NCBI RefSeq assembly: GCF_004799325.1
Contig: NZ_SSMD01000004.1
Coordinates: forward strand, 248,001-312,000
From: Thalassobius vesicularis
GTDB lineage: Bacteria; Pseudomonadota; Alphaproteobacteria; Rhodobacterales; Rhodobacteraceae
Reading direction: 5' to 3'
DNA: 64,000 nucleotides
The position numbers and the translations under genes are program-made. The number at the start of each line of letters is the position of its first letter. Position 1 is the first letter of the stretch. This document shows, piece by piece, positions 51,851 to 59,743 of the stretch. Under the pieces are notes generated by a model. The model was not told the origin of the DNA, did no database searches, and was given only the letters and a program-made list of their open reading frames with translations.

Positions 51851-53524
51851 TTACTTGGCCGAGACCTTCTCGGGTTTGGCCAGCCATTCCTTGCCGCGCA
51901 GCATCGCCTTCCAGTAGACGGGCGGCAGGATCTGTTCCTTCAGGATCCAGGCGGCGCGGGTCGGTTTGGTGCCGTCGATCATCCATTTCGGGAACGAAGG
52001 CAGCAGCGCCCCGCCATAGCCGAATTCGGCCAGGACGATCTTGCCGCGCTCCACCGTCAGCGGGCACGAGCCGTAGCCGTTGTAGATGGCGGTTGGCGAT
52101 TTCCCGAGGATGTCGTCCACCAGGTTTTCGGCCACGATCGGGGCCTGCATCCGGGCGGCGGCGGCGGTTTTGGCATTCGGCGCGTTCATCACGTCGCCCA
52201 GTGACCAGACGTTGTCATAAGTCTTGTGGCGCAGGGTGGCCTGATCCACGTCGACCCAGCCAGCGGCATCGGCCAGCGGTGACACCCGGATGAAATCGGG
52301 CGCGGTTTGCGGCGGGCAGACGTGCATCATGTCGAACTCGACCTCGATGCGTTCCTTGGGCGTGTCGGGCTTGGCCACGTCGAACCATGCCTTCTTCGCC
52401 GGGCCGTCCACGGCCACGAGGTTGTGGAAGAAGTTCAGCTTGGCGTCGTATTTCTTGACGTATTGCTCCAGCGCGGGGACGTAGTCCTTGACCCCGAAAA
52501 GCACACCACCGGCGTTCATGAAGTTGATGTCGATGTTGTTCAGGACGCCGGATTTGAACCAATGGTCGCCGGACAGGTACATCGCCTTTTGCGGCGCCCC
52601 GGCGCATTTGATCGGCATCGGCGGCTGGGTGAACAGCGCGCGGCCTTTCTTCAGGCCCTTGACCAGTTCCCAGGTATAGGGGGCCAGATCGTAGCGGTAG
52701 TTCGAGGTGACGCCGTTCTTGCCCAGCGTTTCGACCAGGCCTTCGACCTTGTGCCAGTCCAGTTTCAGGCCCGGGCAAACGACCAGACGGTCGTATTTCA
52801 CCACGCGGCAGCCATCCAGGATGACGGCGTTGTCGGCAGGTTCAAACGCGGCGACGGCGGATTTGATCCAGTGCACGCCTTGCGGGATCAGGCTGCCCAT
52901 CGTCTTGGCGGTGGTCTGGGCGTCGAACACGCCCGCGCCGACCATGGTCCAGCCGGGCTGGTAATAGTGAATGTCGGCGGGATCCAGAATCGCGATGTTC
53001 AGATCGCCCTTGCGCGCCTTGATCGAGGAGGCCACGGCAATGCCTGCCGCGCCGCCGCCGACGATCACCACGTCGAATTTCGCGTCGCCGGTATCGGTCG
53101 GCGTCTTGCCGCCGTTCACGATGCGGCGAACCACGCCGGCCATGTCATAGCCAGCGGCCTTGGTCGCGGCCAGAATCTCGGAGGCCGGTTTGGATTTCGC
53201 CACGGCCAGCGACCACAACGTGGTCGAGCGCGTGCCGGTCCGGCAATAGGCCAGGGTCGGGCCGGGCAGCTCGATCAGGGCCTTGCCGAAATCGGCGGCG
53301 TCGCTGTCCAGCACCTTGCCGGATTCGATCGGCAGATAACGGGTTTGCAGACCGGCGGCCTGCGCGGCGGCGTCCACCTCGTCAAAGGTGGGCTGGTCGG
53401 CGGCCTCGCCATCGGGGCGGTTGCAGATGATCGAGCGGAAGCCCATCCGCGCCAGCTCGGCCACGTCTTCGGGCAGGATCTGGGCGGCGACGGACAGCTC
53501 GTCAGAGATTTTCTTGGGGTCCAT
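51851..53524 (-). CDS. Fusion of a DUF442/TIGR01244 sulfurtransferase-like domain and an SQR-type flavoprotein
   Basis: A 557-residue two-domain protein. Residues ~1-140 match the DUF442 (BLH) domain, with an active-site loop C94-RTGTRS. Residues ~148-557 are an FAD/NAD-dependent oxidoreductase related to sulfide:quinone oxidoreductase: VVIVGGGAAGIAVAS near residue 153, PIKCAGAPQKAMYLSGDHW with a conserved Cys near 305, and MMHVCPPQTAPDF with another near 415. The predicted role is sulfide or persulfide oxidation with sulfur transfer. ATG 53524 has AAGGA upstream; it follows the DUF2892 gene by 32 nt. Confidence 0.87.
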   Translation of the reverse strand: MDPKKISDELSVAAQILPEDVAELARMGFRSIICNRPDGEAADQPTFDEVDAAAQAAGLQTRYLPIESGKVLDSDAADFGKALIELPGPTLAYCRTGTRSTTLWSLAVAKSKPASEILAATKAAGYDMAGVVRRIVNGGKTPTDTGDAKFDVVIVGGGAAGIAVASSIKARKGDLNIAILDPADIHYYQPGWTMVGAGVFDAQTTAKTMGSLIPQGVHWIKSAVAAFEPADNAVILDGCRVVKYDRLVVCPGLKLDWHKVEGLVETLGKNGVTSNYRYDLAPYTWELVKGLKKGRALFTQPPMPIKCAGAPQKAMYLSGDHWFKSGVLNNIDINFMNAGGVLFGVKDYVPALEQYVKKYDAKLNFFHNLVAVDGPAKKAWFDVAKPDTPKERIEVEFDMMHVCPPQTAPDFIRVSPLADAAGWVDVDQATLRHKTYDNVWSLGDVMNAPNAKTAAAARMQAPIVAENLVDDILGKSPTAIYNGYGSCPLTVERGKIVLAEFGYGGALLPSFPKWMIDGTKPTRAAWILKEQILPPVYWKAMLRGKEWLAKPEKVSAK

Positions 53525-53556
53525 GTGGGGGGTCCTTGTTGGGGTCTTTGGGGGGG

Positions 53557-53769
53557 TCACAAGCGGCAGGTGTTCAGCCCCAGTACGCGGTACAGCGGGC
53601 AGATACGGAAGGCCGAGGTCAAAGCAATCGCGCCGCCAATCGCGGCGACGGCGTACTTGGCCGCATCAACGTTCCAGATGTCCCATCCAGCAACAAACGG
53701 CATCAGAAAGATACCCACTCCGGCGACTAGTCGGACCAACCGGTCCAAATTTCCAACGTTACAGGTCAT
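53557..53769 (-). CDS. DUF2892 membrane protein
   Basis: A 70-residue protein with two hydrophobic segments (LVRLVAGVGIFLMPFVAG and YAVAAIGGAIALTSAF) after a short NVGNLDR start, ending in CPLYRVLGLNTCRL, the conserved C-terminus of DUF2892/YgaP-like proteins. In YgaP this module anchors a rhodanese domain in the inner membrane; here it is separate but first in the operon of the sulfurtransferase/SQR fusion. ATG 53769 follows GGAGGAG. It starts the unit, and an AT-rich region lies upstream. Two cysteines flank the last helix. Confidence 0.9.
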   Translation of the reverse strand: MTCNVGNLDRLVRLVAGVGIFLMPFVAGWDIWNVDAAKYAVAAIGGAIALTSAFRICPLYRVLGLNTCRL

Positions 53770-53791
53770 GGCTCCTCCTCGGATAGTGAAC

Positions 53792-53815
53792 ATATAAAGT
53801 AATGTGAATGTATAT
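53792..53815 (-). promoter_or_regulatory. AT-rich promoter/possible operator of the sulfur operon
   Basis: A markedly AT-rich stretch upstream of the DUF2892 gene, with ATAT at 53792-53795 and 53812-53815 and repeated AATGTGAATGT in between. Sulfide-responsive ArsR-type repressors (BigR/SqrR) bind AT-rich dyads in front of such operons, but no specific match is claimed. Confidence 0.3.
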
Positions 53816-53871
53816 TTCAACAACTCTGTACCGGGTGCGGCGGAATGGAGCGGGAATAATTCCCCAAAACA

Positions 53872-53898
53872 AAAGGCCCGCCAGAACGGCGGGCCTTT
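53872..53898 (-). terminator. Terminator of the class III aminotransferase gene
   Basis: A perfect 11-bp stem (53872-53882 with 53888-53898) and 5-nt loop, followed on the minus strand by TTTTGTTTT, 21 nt beyond the aminotransferase stop. Confidence 0.88.
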
Positions 53899-53918
53899 CG
53901 CAAGGGGTTTGGCGTGGA

Positions 53919-55268
53919 TCAGACGGCCGAGAAACCGGCGTCCAGCGCGTCCAGAATCACCTGCACTTCGGCCTCGGTGATGGTCAGCGGCGGCGACATC
54001 AGGATGTTGTGCATCCCCAGACGGACCATCGCACCGGCCTGATAGGCGGCGGTGTGAATGCGCTTCATAGAGGCGGCGTCCATCGGGGTCTTGGCAGCCT
54101 TGTCGCTGACGATCTCGATCCCGTGCATCAGGCCGTGGCCGCCACGCACGTCACCGATGATGTCGTGCTTTTCGGCCAGTTTCAGGATGCCCTCGTGCAG
54201 CTGCTTGCCACGCGCGGCCGCGTTGGTCTTGGTGTCCAGACGCAGGGTTTCCGAGATCGTGGCGGTGACGGCAGCCGCGCCCACCGGATGGGCCGAGTAG
54301 GTGTAGCCGTGGTAGATGCCGCCCTCGGAACCCGCGCCTTCGAACACTTCGGCGACCTTGCCGCTGATCAGCGCCGCGCCGACCGGGAAGTAGCCCGAGG
54401 TGATGCCCTTGGCCATGCTCATCATGTCGGGCTTCACGCCCCAATGACGCGCGCCCGACCAGTCGCCGGTGCGGCCAAAGCCGGTGATGACCTCGTCCGA
54501 GATCAGCAGGATGCCGTGGCGGTCGCAGATGTCGCGCATCAGCTTCATGAACGAGGCGTCGGGCACGATCACCCCGCCCGCGCCCTGGATCGGCTCCATG
54601 ATGAAGGCGGCGATGGTTTTCGGGTCCTGGAACGCGATCTCGTCCTCCATCGCGGCGGCGATGTTCTGCGCCAGCTTGGCCGGGTCGGTCTCGTTATAGG
54701 GGTTGCGATAGGTGTAGGGGCTGGGCAGGTGGAAACAGCCCGCCAGCAGCGGTTCATACGCGGTGCGGAAACGTGCGTTGCCGTTCACCGACGCGCCGCC
54801 GAAATGGGTGCCGTGATAGCCCTTTTTCAGCGACAGGAACTTGGTGCGGGTCGGCTCGCCACGCAGGCGGTGGTACTGGCGCGCCAGACGCAGGGTGGTT
54901 TCCACCGAGTCAGAACCGCCCGAGGTGAAGAACACGCGCTCGACGCCATCTTCGGCGAACATTTCCTGGACCGCGTAGGCGGCCTCGATCGCGGGCGGGT
55001 TGGTCGAGCCGGCGAAGGCCGAGTAATAGGGCAGATCGTACAGCTGCTTGGCGATGGCGTCTTTGACGACGTTGTTCGAGTAGCCCAAGTTCACGCACCA
55101 CAGGCCGCCCACGGCGTCCACGACGGAATGCCCGTCGATGTCGGTGATCTTCACCCCTTCGGCGCTGGTGATGATGGTCGGCGCGTTCGCACGGATGTCG
55201 GCGGGGGCCCCCATCGGGTGCCACAGCTGGCGCGCGTTGTTCTCTTTAAGGAAGTTCTGGTCTTTCAT
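53919..55268 (-). CDS. Class III PLP-dependent aminotransferase (omega-aminotransferase type)
   Basis: A 449-residue fold-type I aminotransferase. The N-terminal QLWHPMGAPADIRANAPTII is typical of omega-amino acid:pyruvate enzymes. FTSGGSDSVETTLRLARQYH is near residue 118, MEPIQGAGGVIVP near 225, LLISDEVITGFGRTGDW near 255 (PLP-binding Asp), and the Schiff-base lysine lies in MSMAKGITSGYFPVGAA near residue 289. Candidate substrates are beta-alanine, taurine or similar amines. ATG 55268 has GGAG 8 nt upstream, just after a 12-bp palindrome. It is transcribed alone and ends at its own terminator. Confidence 0.92.
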   Translation of the reverse strand: MKDQNFLKENNARQLWHPMGAPADIRANAPTIITSAEGVKITDIDGHSVVDAVGGLWCVNLGYSNNVVKDAIAKQLYDLPYYSAFAGSTNPPAIEAAYAVQEMFAEDGVERVFFTSGGSDSVETTLRLARQYHRLRGEPTRTKFLSLKKGYHGTHFGGASVNGNARFRTAYEPLLAGCFHLPSPYTYRNPYNETDPAKLAQNIAAAMEDEIAFQDPKTIAAFIMEPIQGAGGVIVPDASFMKLMRDICDRHGILLISDEVITGFGRTGDWSGARHWGVKPDMMSMAKGITSGYFPVGAALISGKVAEVFEGAGSEGGIYHGYTYSAHPVGAAAVTATISETLRLDTKTNAAARGKQLHEGILKLAEKHDIIGDVRGGHGLMHGIEIVSDKAAKTPMDAASMKRIHTAAYQAGAMVRLGMHNILMSPPLTITEAEVQVILDALDAGFSAV

Positions 55269-55288
55269 GTCGCTACTCCGAAGCGGGA

Positions 55289-55300
55289 ATTTGATCAAAT
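55289..55300. promoter_or_regulatory. Palindromic operator candidate upstream of the aminotransferase
   Basis: ATTTGATCAAAT, a perfect 12-bp palindrome beginning 21 nt upstream of the start codon. Its position between probable promoter and ribosome-binding site fits a repressor site; the regulator is not in the immediate neighbourhood. Confidence 0.5.
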
Positions 55301-55358
55301 GTTATCCCGAGTCTTTACCCACTCCAAGCCTATCCGCGACATTCGGCGTTGGAAAACG

Positions 55359-55387
55359 AAAACCCCCGCCACGGGGACGGGGGTTTT
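55359..55387 (-). terminator. Terminator of the NCS2 transporter gene
   Basis: AAAACCCCCG (55359-55368) pairs with CGGGGGTTTT (55378-55387). On the minus strand it follows the transporter stop by 33 nt and ends in a T-rich run. Confidence 0.85.
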
Positions 55388-55420
55388 ACGGTATTCCGGC
55401 CGGTTTTCAGCCCGTTTGGC

Positions 55421-56770
55421 TTAGTCCAGCTCTTCCGGCAGGATCAAATTCAGCAGGATCGACAGCCCGGCGGCAGGCAACAGGCCCGAGGTCAGCAGAA
55501 TCTGCGCCGTCTTGGGCAGGTGCTGCAGCGCCGAGGGTTCGAGTTGCAGGCCAAAGCCGACCGACAGCGAGATCGCGAAGATCACCATGTTGCGGCGGTT
55601 CCAGGATACTTCGGACAGCATGTTGACGCCCGCTGCGGCGACCATGCCGAACATGACGATCACGCCGCCGCCCAGCACGTTGATCGGCACGGTGGACACG
55701 ATGGCCCCGAATTTGGGGATCAGGCCGCAGACGATCAGGAAGATCGCGCCGATGGTGACGACGTGGCGGCTCATGACGCCGGTGATGCTGATCAGGCCGA
55801 CGTTCTGGCTGAACGAGGTGTTGGGCAGGGCGCCGAACACACCCGCGACGGCGGTGCCAAGGCCGTCTGCAAAGGTCGCACCGGCGATCTCCTTGTCGGT
55901 CGCCTCGCGGCCCGCGCCGCCCTTGGTGATGCCGCTGACATCGCCCACGGTCTCAATCGCCGAGATCACCGCCATGAAGCACATGCCGAGGATGATCGCG
56001 CCGTTGAATTCGACCCCCCATTTGAAGGGCATGGGCAGGGCGAACACCGCTGCGCGGCCGATATTGCCGAAGTTCACCTGACCCATCAGATAGGCGACGA
56101 CATAGCCCGCGATCAGGCCGATCAGAACGGCTGCGACCGAGGACAGGCCGCGGGTGAAGAACTTGAAGCCCAGCGTGACCAGAATCACGACCAGAGCCGG
56201 GGTCCACATCGCCAGTGTGCCGAATTCGGGCTTACCCATCAGCGGCACACCCCCAGCGGCGTATTGGATGCCGACCTTGAGCAACGACAGACCGATCATC
56301 AGCACGATCAGCCCGGTGACCAGCGGCGGCAGGGCAAAGCGGATCTTGCCGATCACGGTGCCCAGACAGAAGTGGAAGATGCCGCCGATCACGATGCCGG
56401 TCATCAGCCCGGCCAGACCGGCGGTGCCCTGACCCGCGACCGCCGGGATCATCACCGGCAGGAACGCGAACGAGGTGCCCTGCACGATCGGCAGACGCGC
56501 GCCGACGGGGCCCATGCCCAGCGTCTGGAACAGCGTGGCGATGCCTGCGAACAGCATCGACATCTGGATCATGTAGATCAGGTTCGGGAAATCCGGGCTG
56601 TTCGAGCCAAAGCCGAAGCCCGCCGCCCCCGCGACGATGATTGCCGGGGTGACGTTGCTGGCGAACATCGCCAGCACGTGCTGGATGCCCAGCGGTACCG
56701 CGTCGATCAACGGCGGGGTGTAGTTCGGATCTTTTAACTGATCCGGAGTTCCTAGGTAGCTGTTAGTCAT
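55421..56770 (-). CDS. NCS2-family (nucleobase:cation) permease, purine type
   Basis: A 449-residue membrane protein with about 12-14 hydrophobic segments. The N-terminal LGIQHVLAMFASNVTPAIIV, the central AIETVGDVSGITKGG signature region near residue 270, and FGALPNTSFSQNVGLISITG near 325 are characteristic of NCS2 xanthine/urate permeases. Beside allA, allE and puuE-uraD it most likely imports urate, xanthine or a related purine. ATG 56770. It follows allA on the same strand by 36 nt and ends at its own terminator. Confidence 0.92.
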   Translation of the reverse strand: MTNSYLGTPDQLKDPNYTPPLIDAVPLGIQHVLAMFASNVTPAIIVAGAAGFGFGSNSPDFPNLIYMIQMSMLFAGIATLFQTLGMGPVGARLPIVQGTSFAFLPVMIPAVAGQGTAGLAGLMTGIVIGGIFHFCLGTVIGKIRFALPPLVTGLIVLMIGLSLLKVGIQYAAGGVPLMGKPEFGTLAMWTPALVVILVTLGFKFFTRGLSSVAAVLIGLIAGYVVAYLMGQVNFGNIGRAAVFALPMPFKWGVEFNGAIILGMCFMAVISAIETVGDVSGITKGGAGREATDKEIAGATFADGLGTAVAGVFGALPNTSFSQNVGLISITGVMSRHVVTIGAIFLIVCGLIPKFGAIVSTVPINVLGGGVIVMFGMVAAAGVNMLSEVSWNRRNMVIFAISLSVGFGLQLEPSALQHLPKTAQILLTSGLLPAAGLSILLNLILPEELD

Positions 56771-56806
56771 CCCTCTACTCCTGTTGGGGGCCCCTCTTGG
56801 CGGGGG

Positions 56807-57295
56807 TTATCGTGTGATTTGAATGGGTTGGGGTAGTGTGTACTCTTGCAGGTTCGGGGTGCCGCCGATCCGGTCGACCACGGCGAAAAGGCCGGGTTCA
56901 TGCAGCGGCGTCAGCACGCCGTGCCAGGTGCCTCGGTGCAGGTTGATGCCCTGACCCGGCGCGGCCAGAAAGGCACGGATGTTGGCGGGGGTGCCGTTGG
57001 CGTCGCTGGCGACGATCACCAGCCATTCATGTTGCGACATCGGAAGGAAGGCCTGGCTGCCGTCGGGGTGACGCTCCAGCAGGTCGAGCGTGTAGGGCAG
57101 GCTGCGCGGGCGGGCGTGGAAGATCGAGATGCCGGCACGGCCCTGCGGCCCGAAGTCCAGCCGCGCGCGGTCGTGGAAGCGCCCGCAATTGCCCTGGTTG
57201 ATGATCTTGTCAGGGTCGCCGGACGCATCGAGTACGTCCCCATAAGGTGCGAAGGCGGTGGCGGTCAGCGGTTCGAGATGGATCGAAGTGGTCAT
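56807..57295 (-). CDS. allA: Ureidoglycolate lyase
   Basis: A 162-residue AllA that splits ureidoglycolate into glyoxylate and urea. IHLEPLTATAFAPYGDVLDA at the N-terminus, a central INQGNCGRFHDRARLDF, SMPLP-like region replaced by LPMSQHEWLVIVASD, and NLHRGTWHGVLTPLHEPGLF near residue 120 match the family. The start at 57295 is chosen because an AGGA site precedes it and the family start follows; a very long open frame upstream has the composition of an antisense shadow. It lies between allE and the NCS2 gene on one strand. Confidence 0.93.
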   Translation of the reverse strand: MTTSIHLEPLTATAFAPYGDVLDASGDPDKIINQGNCGRFHDRARLDFGPQGRAGISIFHARPRSLPYTLDLLERHPDGSQAFLPMSQHEWLVIVASDANGTPANIRAFLAAPGQGINLHRGTWHGVLTPLHEPGLFAVVDRIGGTPNLQEYTLPQPIQITR

Positions 57296-57315
57296 GGGCG
57301 TCCTGGTCCGGGCAG

Positions 57316-57369
57316 GCGGGGGGCTGTCTGCCCCCCGCACCCCCCGAGGATATTTGCAAAAAGAAGAAG
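57316..57369. repeat. Rhodobacteraceae-type intergenic hairpin element
   Basis: A hairpin with perfect 9-bp arms, GCGGGGGGC (57316-57324) and GCCCCCCGC (57330-57338), followed by CCCCCCGAGGATATTTGCAA and an AAAAAGAAGAAG tail ending at the allE stop codon. I recall nearly identical GC-hairpin plus GAGGATATTT elements between genes in many Rhodobacteraceae. Only one copy is seen in this window. Confidence 0.6.
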
Positions 57370-58188
57370 TCAGAGGGTCAGCTTGGGGTGGCGGTTCACG
57401 TCCTTGTAGAGGAGGTAACGGAAGGGCTCGGTGCCGGTGGCGATACAGGCTTGAGGGCAGAAGGCGCGCAGCCACATGAAATCGCCGGGGCCGACCTCGA
57501 CCCAGTCCTTGTTCAGCAGGTAGCGGGCGGTGCCCTGGAGGACGTAGAGGCCGTGCTCCATCACGTGGGTTTCGGCGAAAGGGATGCGGCCGCCGGGGGC
57601 GAAGTTCACGATGTTGACGTGGAAATCGTGTCGAAGGTCGAGCGGGTCGGCGAAGCGTTGGGTTTCCCAGATACCCTCGGTTCCCGGCATGGCGGATTTG
57701 GGAACGTCGGTTTCGTGGACGACGCGGGCCTCGGGCGGGAGTTGGCCGGGCACGGGTTCGAAGCGTTTGCGAATCCAGTGGAAACCGCAGGGGGTGTCGC
57801 CGGTGTTCCACAGGGTCCAGACGGCGCTGGCGGGGATGAAGGCGAAGTGGCCCGGACCGAGGTCGTAGGCGTCGCGGCCAAGGGTCAGGCGGGCTGTGCC
57901 GTGGGCGATGAAGATGACGGCCTGCGCCTCGGGGTTGGGTTCGGGTTCGGCGCTGCCGCCGCCGGGGGACAGCTCGACCGCGTATTGGGCGAAGGTTTCG
58001 GCAAAGCCGGTCAGCGGTCGGGCCAGAATCCAAGCGCGCGCACCTGTCCAGCCGGGCAGGAAGCTGGTCACGATGTCGCGCATCGTATGGGCCGGGATGA
58101 CGGCGTAAGCCTCTGTAAAGATGGCGGTTCCTTCGGGGTTAACTGTTTGGTCGGGCAGGCCGCCGGGGGGGAAGGCGTAGGTGGTCAC
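57370..58188 (-). CDS. allE: (S)-ureidoglycine aminohydrolase
   Basis: A 272-residue bicupin enzyme that deaminates ureidoglycine to ureidoglycolate. The first cupin has QAVIFIAHGTARLTLG and LGPGHFAFIPASAVWTLWN; the second, catalytic, cupin carries DFHVNIVNFAPGGRIPFAET then HVMEHGLYVLQGTARYLLNK with the Mn2+ ligands. It starts with GTG 58188, overlapping the puuE-uraD stop (GTGA), so translation is coupled. Its stop is followed immediately by the hairpin element at 57316-57369. It works between allantoate amidohydrolase (not in the window) and AllA. Confidence 0.94.
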   Translation of the reverse strand: MTTYAFPPGGLPDQTVNPEGTAIFTEAYAVIPAHTMRDIVTSFLPGWTGARAWILARPLTGFAETFAQYAVELSPGGGSAEPEPNPEAQAVIFIAHGTARLTLGRDAYDLGPGHFAFIPASAVWTLWNTGDTPCGFHWIRKRFEPVPGQLPPEARVVHETDVPKSAMPGTEGIWETQRFADPLDLRHDFHVNIVNFAPGGRIPFAETHVMEHGLYVLQGTARYLLNKDWVEVGPGDFMWLRAFCPQACIATGTEPFRYLLYKDVNRHPKLTL

Positions 58189-59588
58189 AGCAGGGGCTCC
58201 AGTCGTAGGCGGGCGATGCGTTCGACCTGCTTGCAGGCCTCTTGCAGCTCGATCTCGGTGTCGTTGTTAACCCGGCGTTTGAAGTTTTCCAGGATGCTGG
58301 CCTTTGTGTGATCGCGGACGGCGATGATGAAGGGGAAGCCGTGTTTCTGGGTATAGTCTTGATTCAGCTGGGTAAAATCGGCGCGTTCCTGATCGGTCAG
58401 GGCGTCGAGGCCGGCGCTGGACTGTTCGGCGGTCGAATCAGCGGTCAGGCGTTTGGCGGCGGCCAGTTTGCCGGCCAGATCGGGGTGAGCGCGCAGGACG
58501 CCAAGGCGTTCGTCCGGCGTTGCGCTGCGGAAGATACGCGCCAGGGCGTTGTGCAGGCCCGCAGGCGTGTCATGCGCTGGCCCAAGTTCCAGATCAAAGG
58601 CGCGATCCGCGATCCATGCGGAATGCTCGAAAATGCTGCCGTATTTGGTGACAAAGGTGGCGCGATCCATCTGGCTGGGGCGGTCCTTGCGCTGTGGCGG
58701 ATGGGTGGTGGCCCAGTGGCGGGCGATGTCGAGGCGGCGGGGCGTCCAGACGTTGGGATGCGACTGGATGTAGTCGATGAAGCGCTTCAGACCGGCCAGT
58801 TTGCCGGGGCGCCCGATGAGGCGGCAGTGCAGGCCGATGCTGAGCATCTTGGGCTTGTCCTCGGCATACAGCGTGTCGAAGGCGTCTTTGAGATAGGTGA
58901 AGAACTGCTCGCCGGTGATGTAGCCGGGGGCGGTGGCGAAACGCATGTCGTTGGCTTCGAGCGTGTAGGGGATGATCAGTTGGTCGCGGTCCCCGACAGG
59001 CAACCAATAGGGCAGATCGTCGTCGTAAGTGTCGGAAATATAATCGAAACCGCCCTCTTCGGCGACCAGCCGGACCGTGTTGGCCGAGCACCGCCCGGTG
59101 TACCAGCCGCGCGGGCGTTCGCCGACGACCTCGGTATGCAGGCGGATTGCTTCGGTGATGGCGGCGCGCTCGGCGTCCTCGGGCATGTCTTTGTGTTCGA
59201 CCCATTTCAGCCCGTGGGAGGCGATCTCCCACCTGGCCTCTTTCATGGCCTCGACCTGTTCAGGCGAACGGGCGAGGGCGGTGGCGACGCCGTAGATGGT
59301 GACGGGGATGTTGGCGCCGGTGAACAGGCGATGCAGTCGCCAAAAGCCCGCGCGGGCGCCGTAGTCGTAGATCGACTCCATGTTCCAGTGGCGCTGACCA
59401 GGCCAGGGTGCGGCGCCGGCGATGTCGGAAAGGAAGGCCTCGGACGCGGCATCGCCGTGCAGAACGGAATTTTCCCCGCCTTCTTCGTAGTTTAGCACGA
59501 ATTGCACGGCAATTTTCGCCCCGCCCGGCCATTGGGCGTCGGGGGTGCGGGGGCCGTAGCCGATCAGGTTGCGGGGATAGCGCTGCAT
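58185..59588 (-). CDS. Bifunctional PuuE-type allantoinase / UraD OHCU decarboxylase
   Basis: A 467-residue fusion. Residues ~1-310 are a polysaccharide-deacetylase-fold allantoinase (PuuE): YPRNLIGYGPRTPDAQWPGG, VLNYEEGGENSVLHGD, EIASHGLKWVEHKDMP and YTGRCSANTVRLVAEEGGFD. Residues ~315-467 are OHCU decarboxylase (UraD): KYGSIFEHSAWIADRAF, LRAHPDLAGKLA and QKHGFPFIIAVRDHTKASIL. The fusion performs two sequential steps: OHCU to (S)-allantoin, then allantoin to allantoate. ATG 59588. It is divergent from uraH, whose product it uses, across a palindrome-rich promoter. Confidence 0.95.
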   Translation of the reverse strand: MQRYPRNLIGYGPRTPDAQWPGGAKIAVQFVLNYEEGGENSVLHGDAASEAFLSDIAGAAPWPGQRHWNMESIYDYGARAGFWRLHRLFTGANIPVTIYGVATALARSPEQVEAMKEARWEIASHGLKWVEHKDMPEDAERAAITEAIRLHTEVVGERPRGWYTGRCSANTVRLVAEEGGFDYISDTYDDDLPYWLPVGDRDQLIIPYTLEANDMRFATAPGYITGEQFFTYLKDAFDTLYAEDKPKMLSIGLHCRLIGRPGKLAGLKRFIDYIQSHPNVWTPRRLDIARHWATTHPPQRKDRPSQMDRATFVTKYGSIFEHSAWIADRAFDLELGPAHDTPAGLHNALARIFRSATPDERLGVLRAHPDLAGKLAAAKRLTADSTAEQSSAGLDALTDQERADFTQLNQDYTQKHGFPFIIAVRDHTKASILENFKRRVNNDTEIELQEACKQVERIARLRLEPLL

Positions 59589-59599
59589 TTTTGACCTCT

Positions 59600-59611
59600 T
59601 TCACGTGTGAA
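59600..59611. promoter_or_regulatory. Inverted repeat close to the puuE-uraD start
   Basis: TTCAC-GT-GTGAA, perfect 5-bp arms, 12 nt before the puuE-uraD start codon. It may be a secondary site for the regulator of this divergent promoter or a different factor. Confidence 0.35.
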
Positions 59612-59641
59612 CGGTTGTACGGCAGTAGGAGCGCTTGCCAC

Positions 59642-59660
59642 TTTCAAGAAATTCTTGAAA
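59642..59660. promoter_or_regulatory. Strong palindromic operator candidate in the uraH / puuE-uraD promoter
   Basis: TTTCAAGAAATTCTTGAAA: perfect 9-bp arms around one central base, in the 155-bp divergent region. It lies 54 nt from the puuE-uraD start and 84 nt from uraH. Length and symmetry are those of a dimeric repressor site controlling ureide catabolism in both directions; the regulator gene is not in this window. Confidence 0.65.
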
Positions 59661-59743
59661 CACTTTCAGGGGTGAGTTGCCGCGCGCTGCCGCCTATCCT
59701 GTCGGCATCATATAGGCTAAGTGCCTGAAAAAGGAGCGATTTC

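Noticed and set aside
55349-56737. 462-codon plus-strand frame opposite the NCS2 transporter gene
   Set aside because: His/Asp/Gln-rich antisense frame; the minus strand encodes a clear membrane transporter with its own terminator.
57296-58033. Extension of the allA frame far upstream to 58033
   Set aside because: The extended part is Arg/Pro-rich, overlaps allE in another frame and crosses the intergenic hairpin element; the family start and an AGGA site are at 57295.
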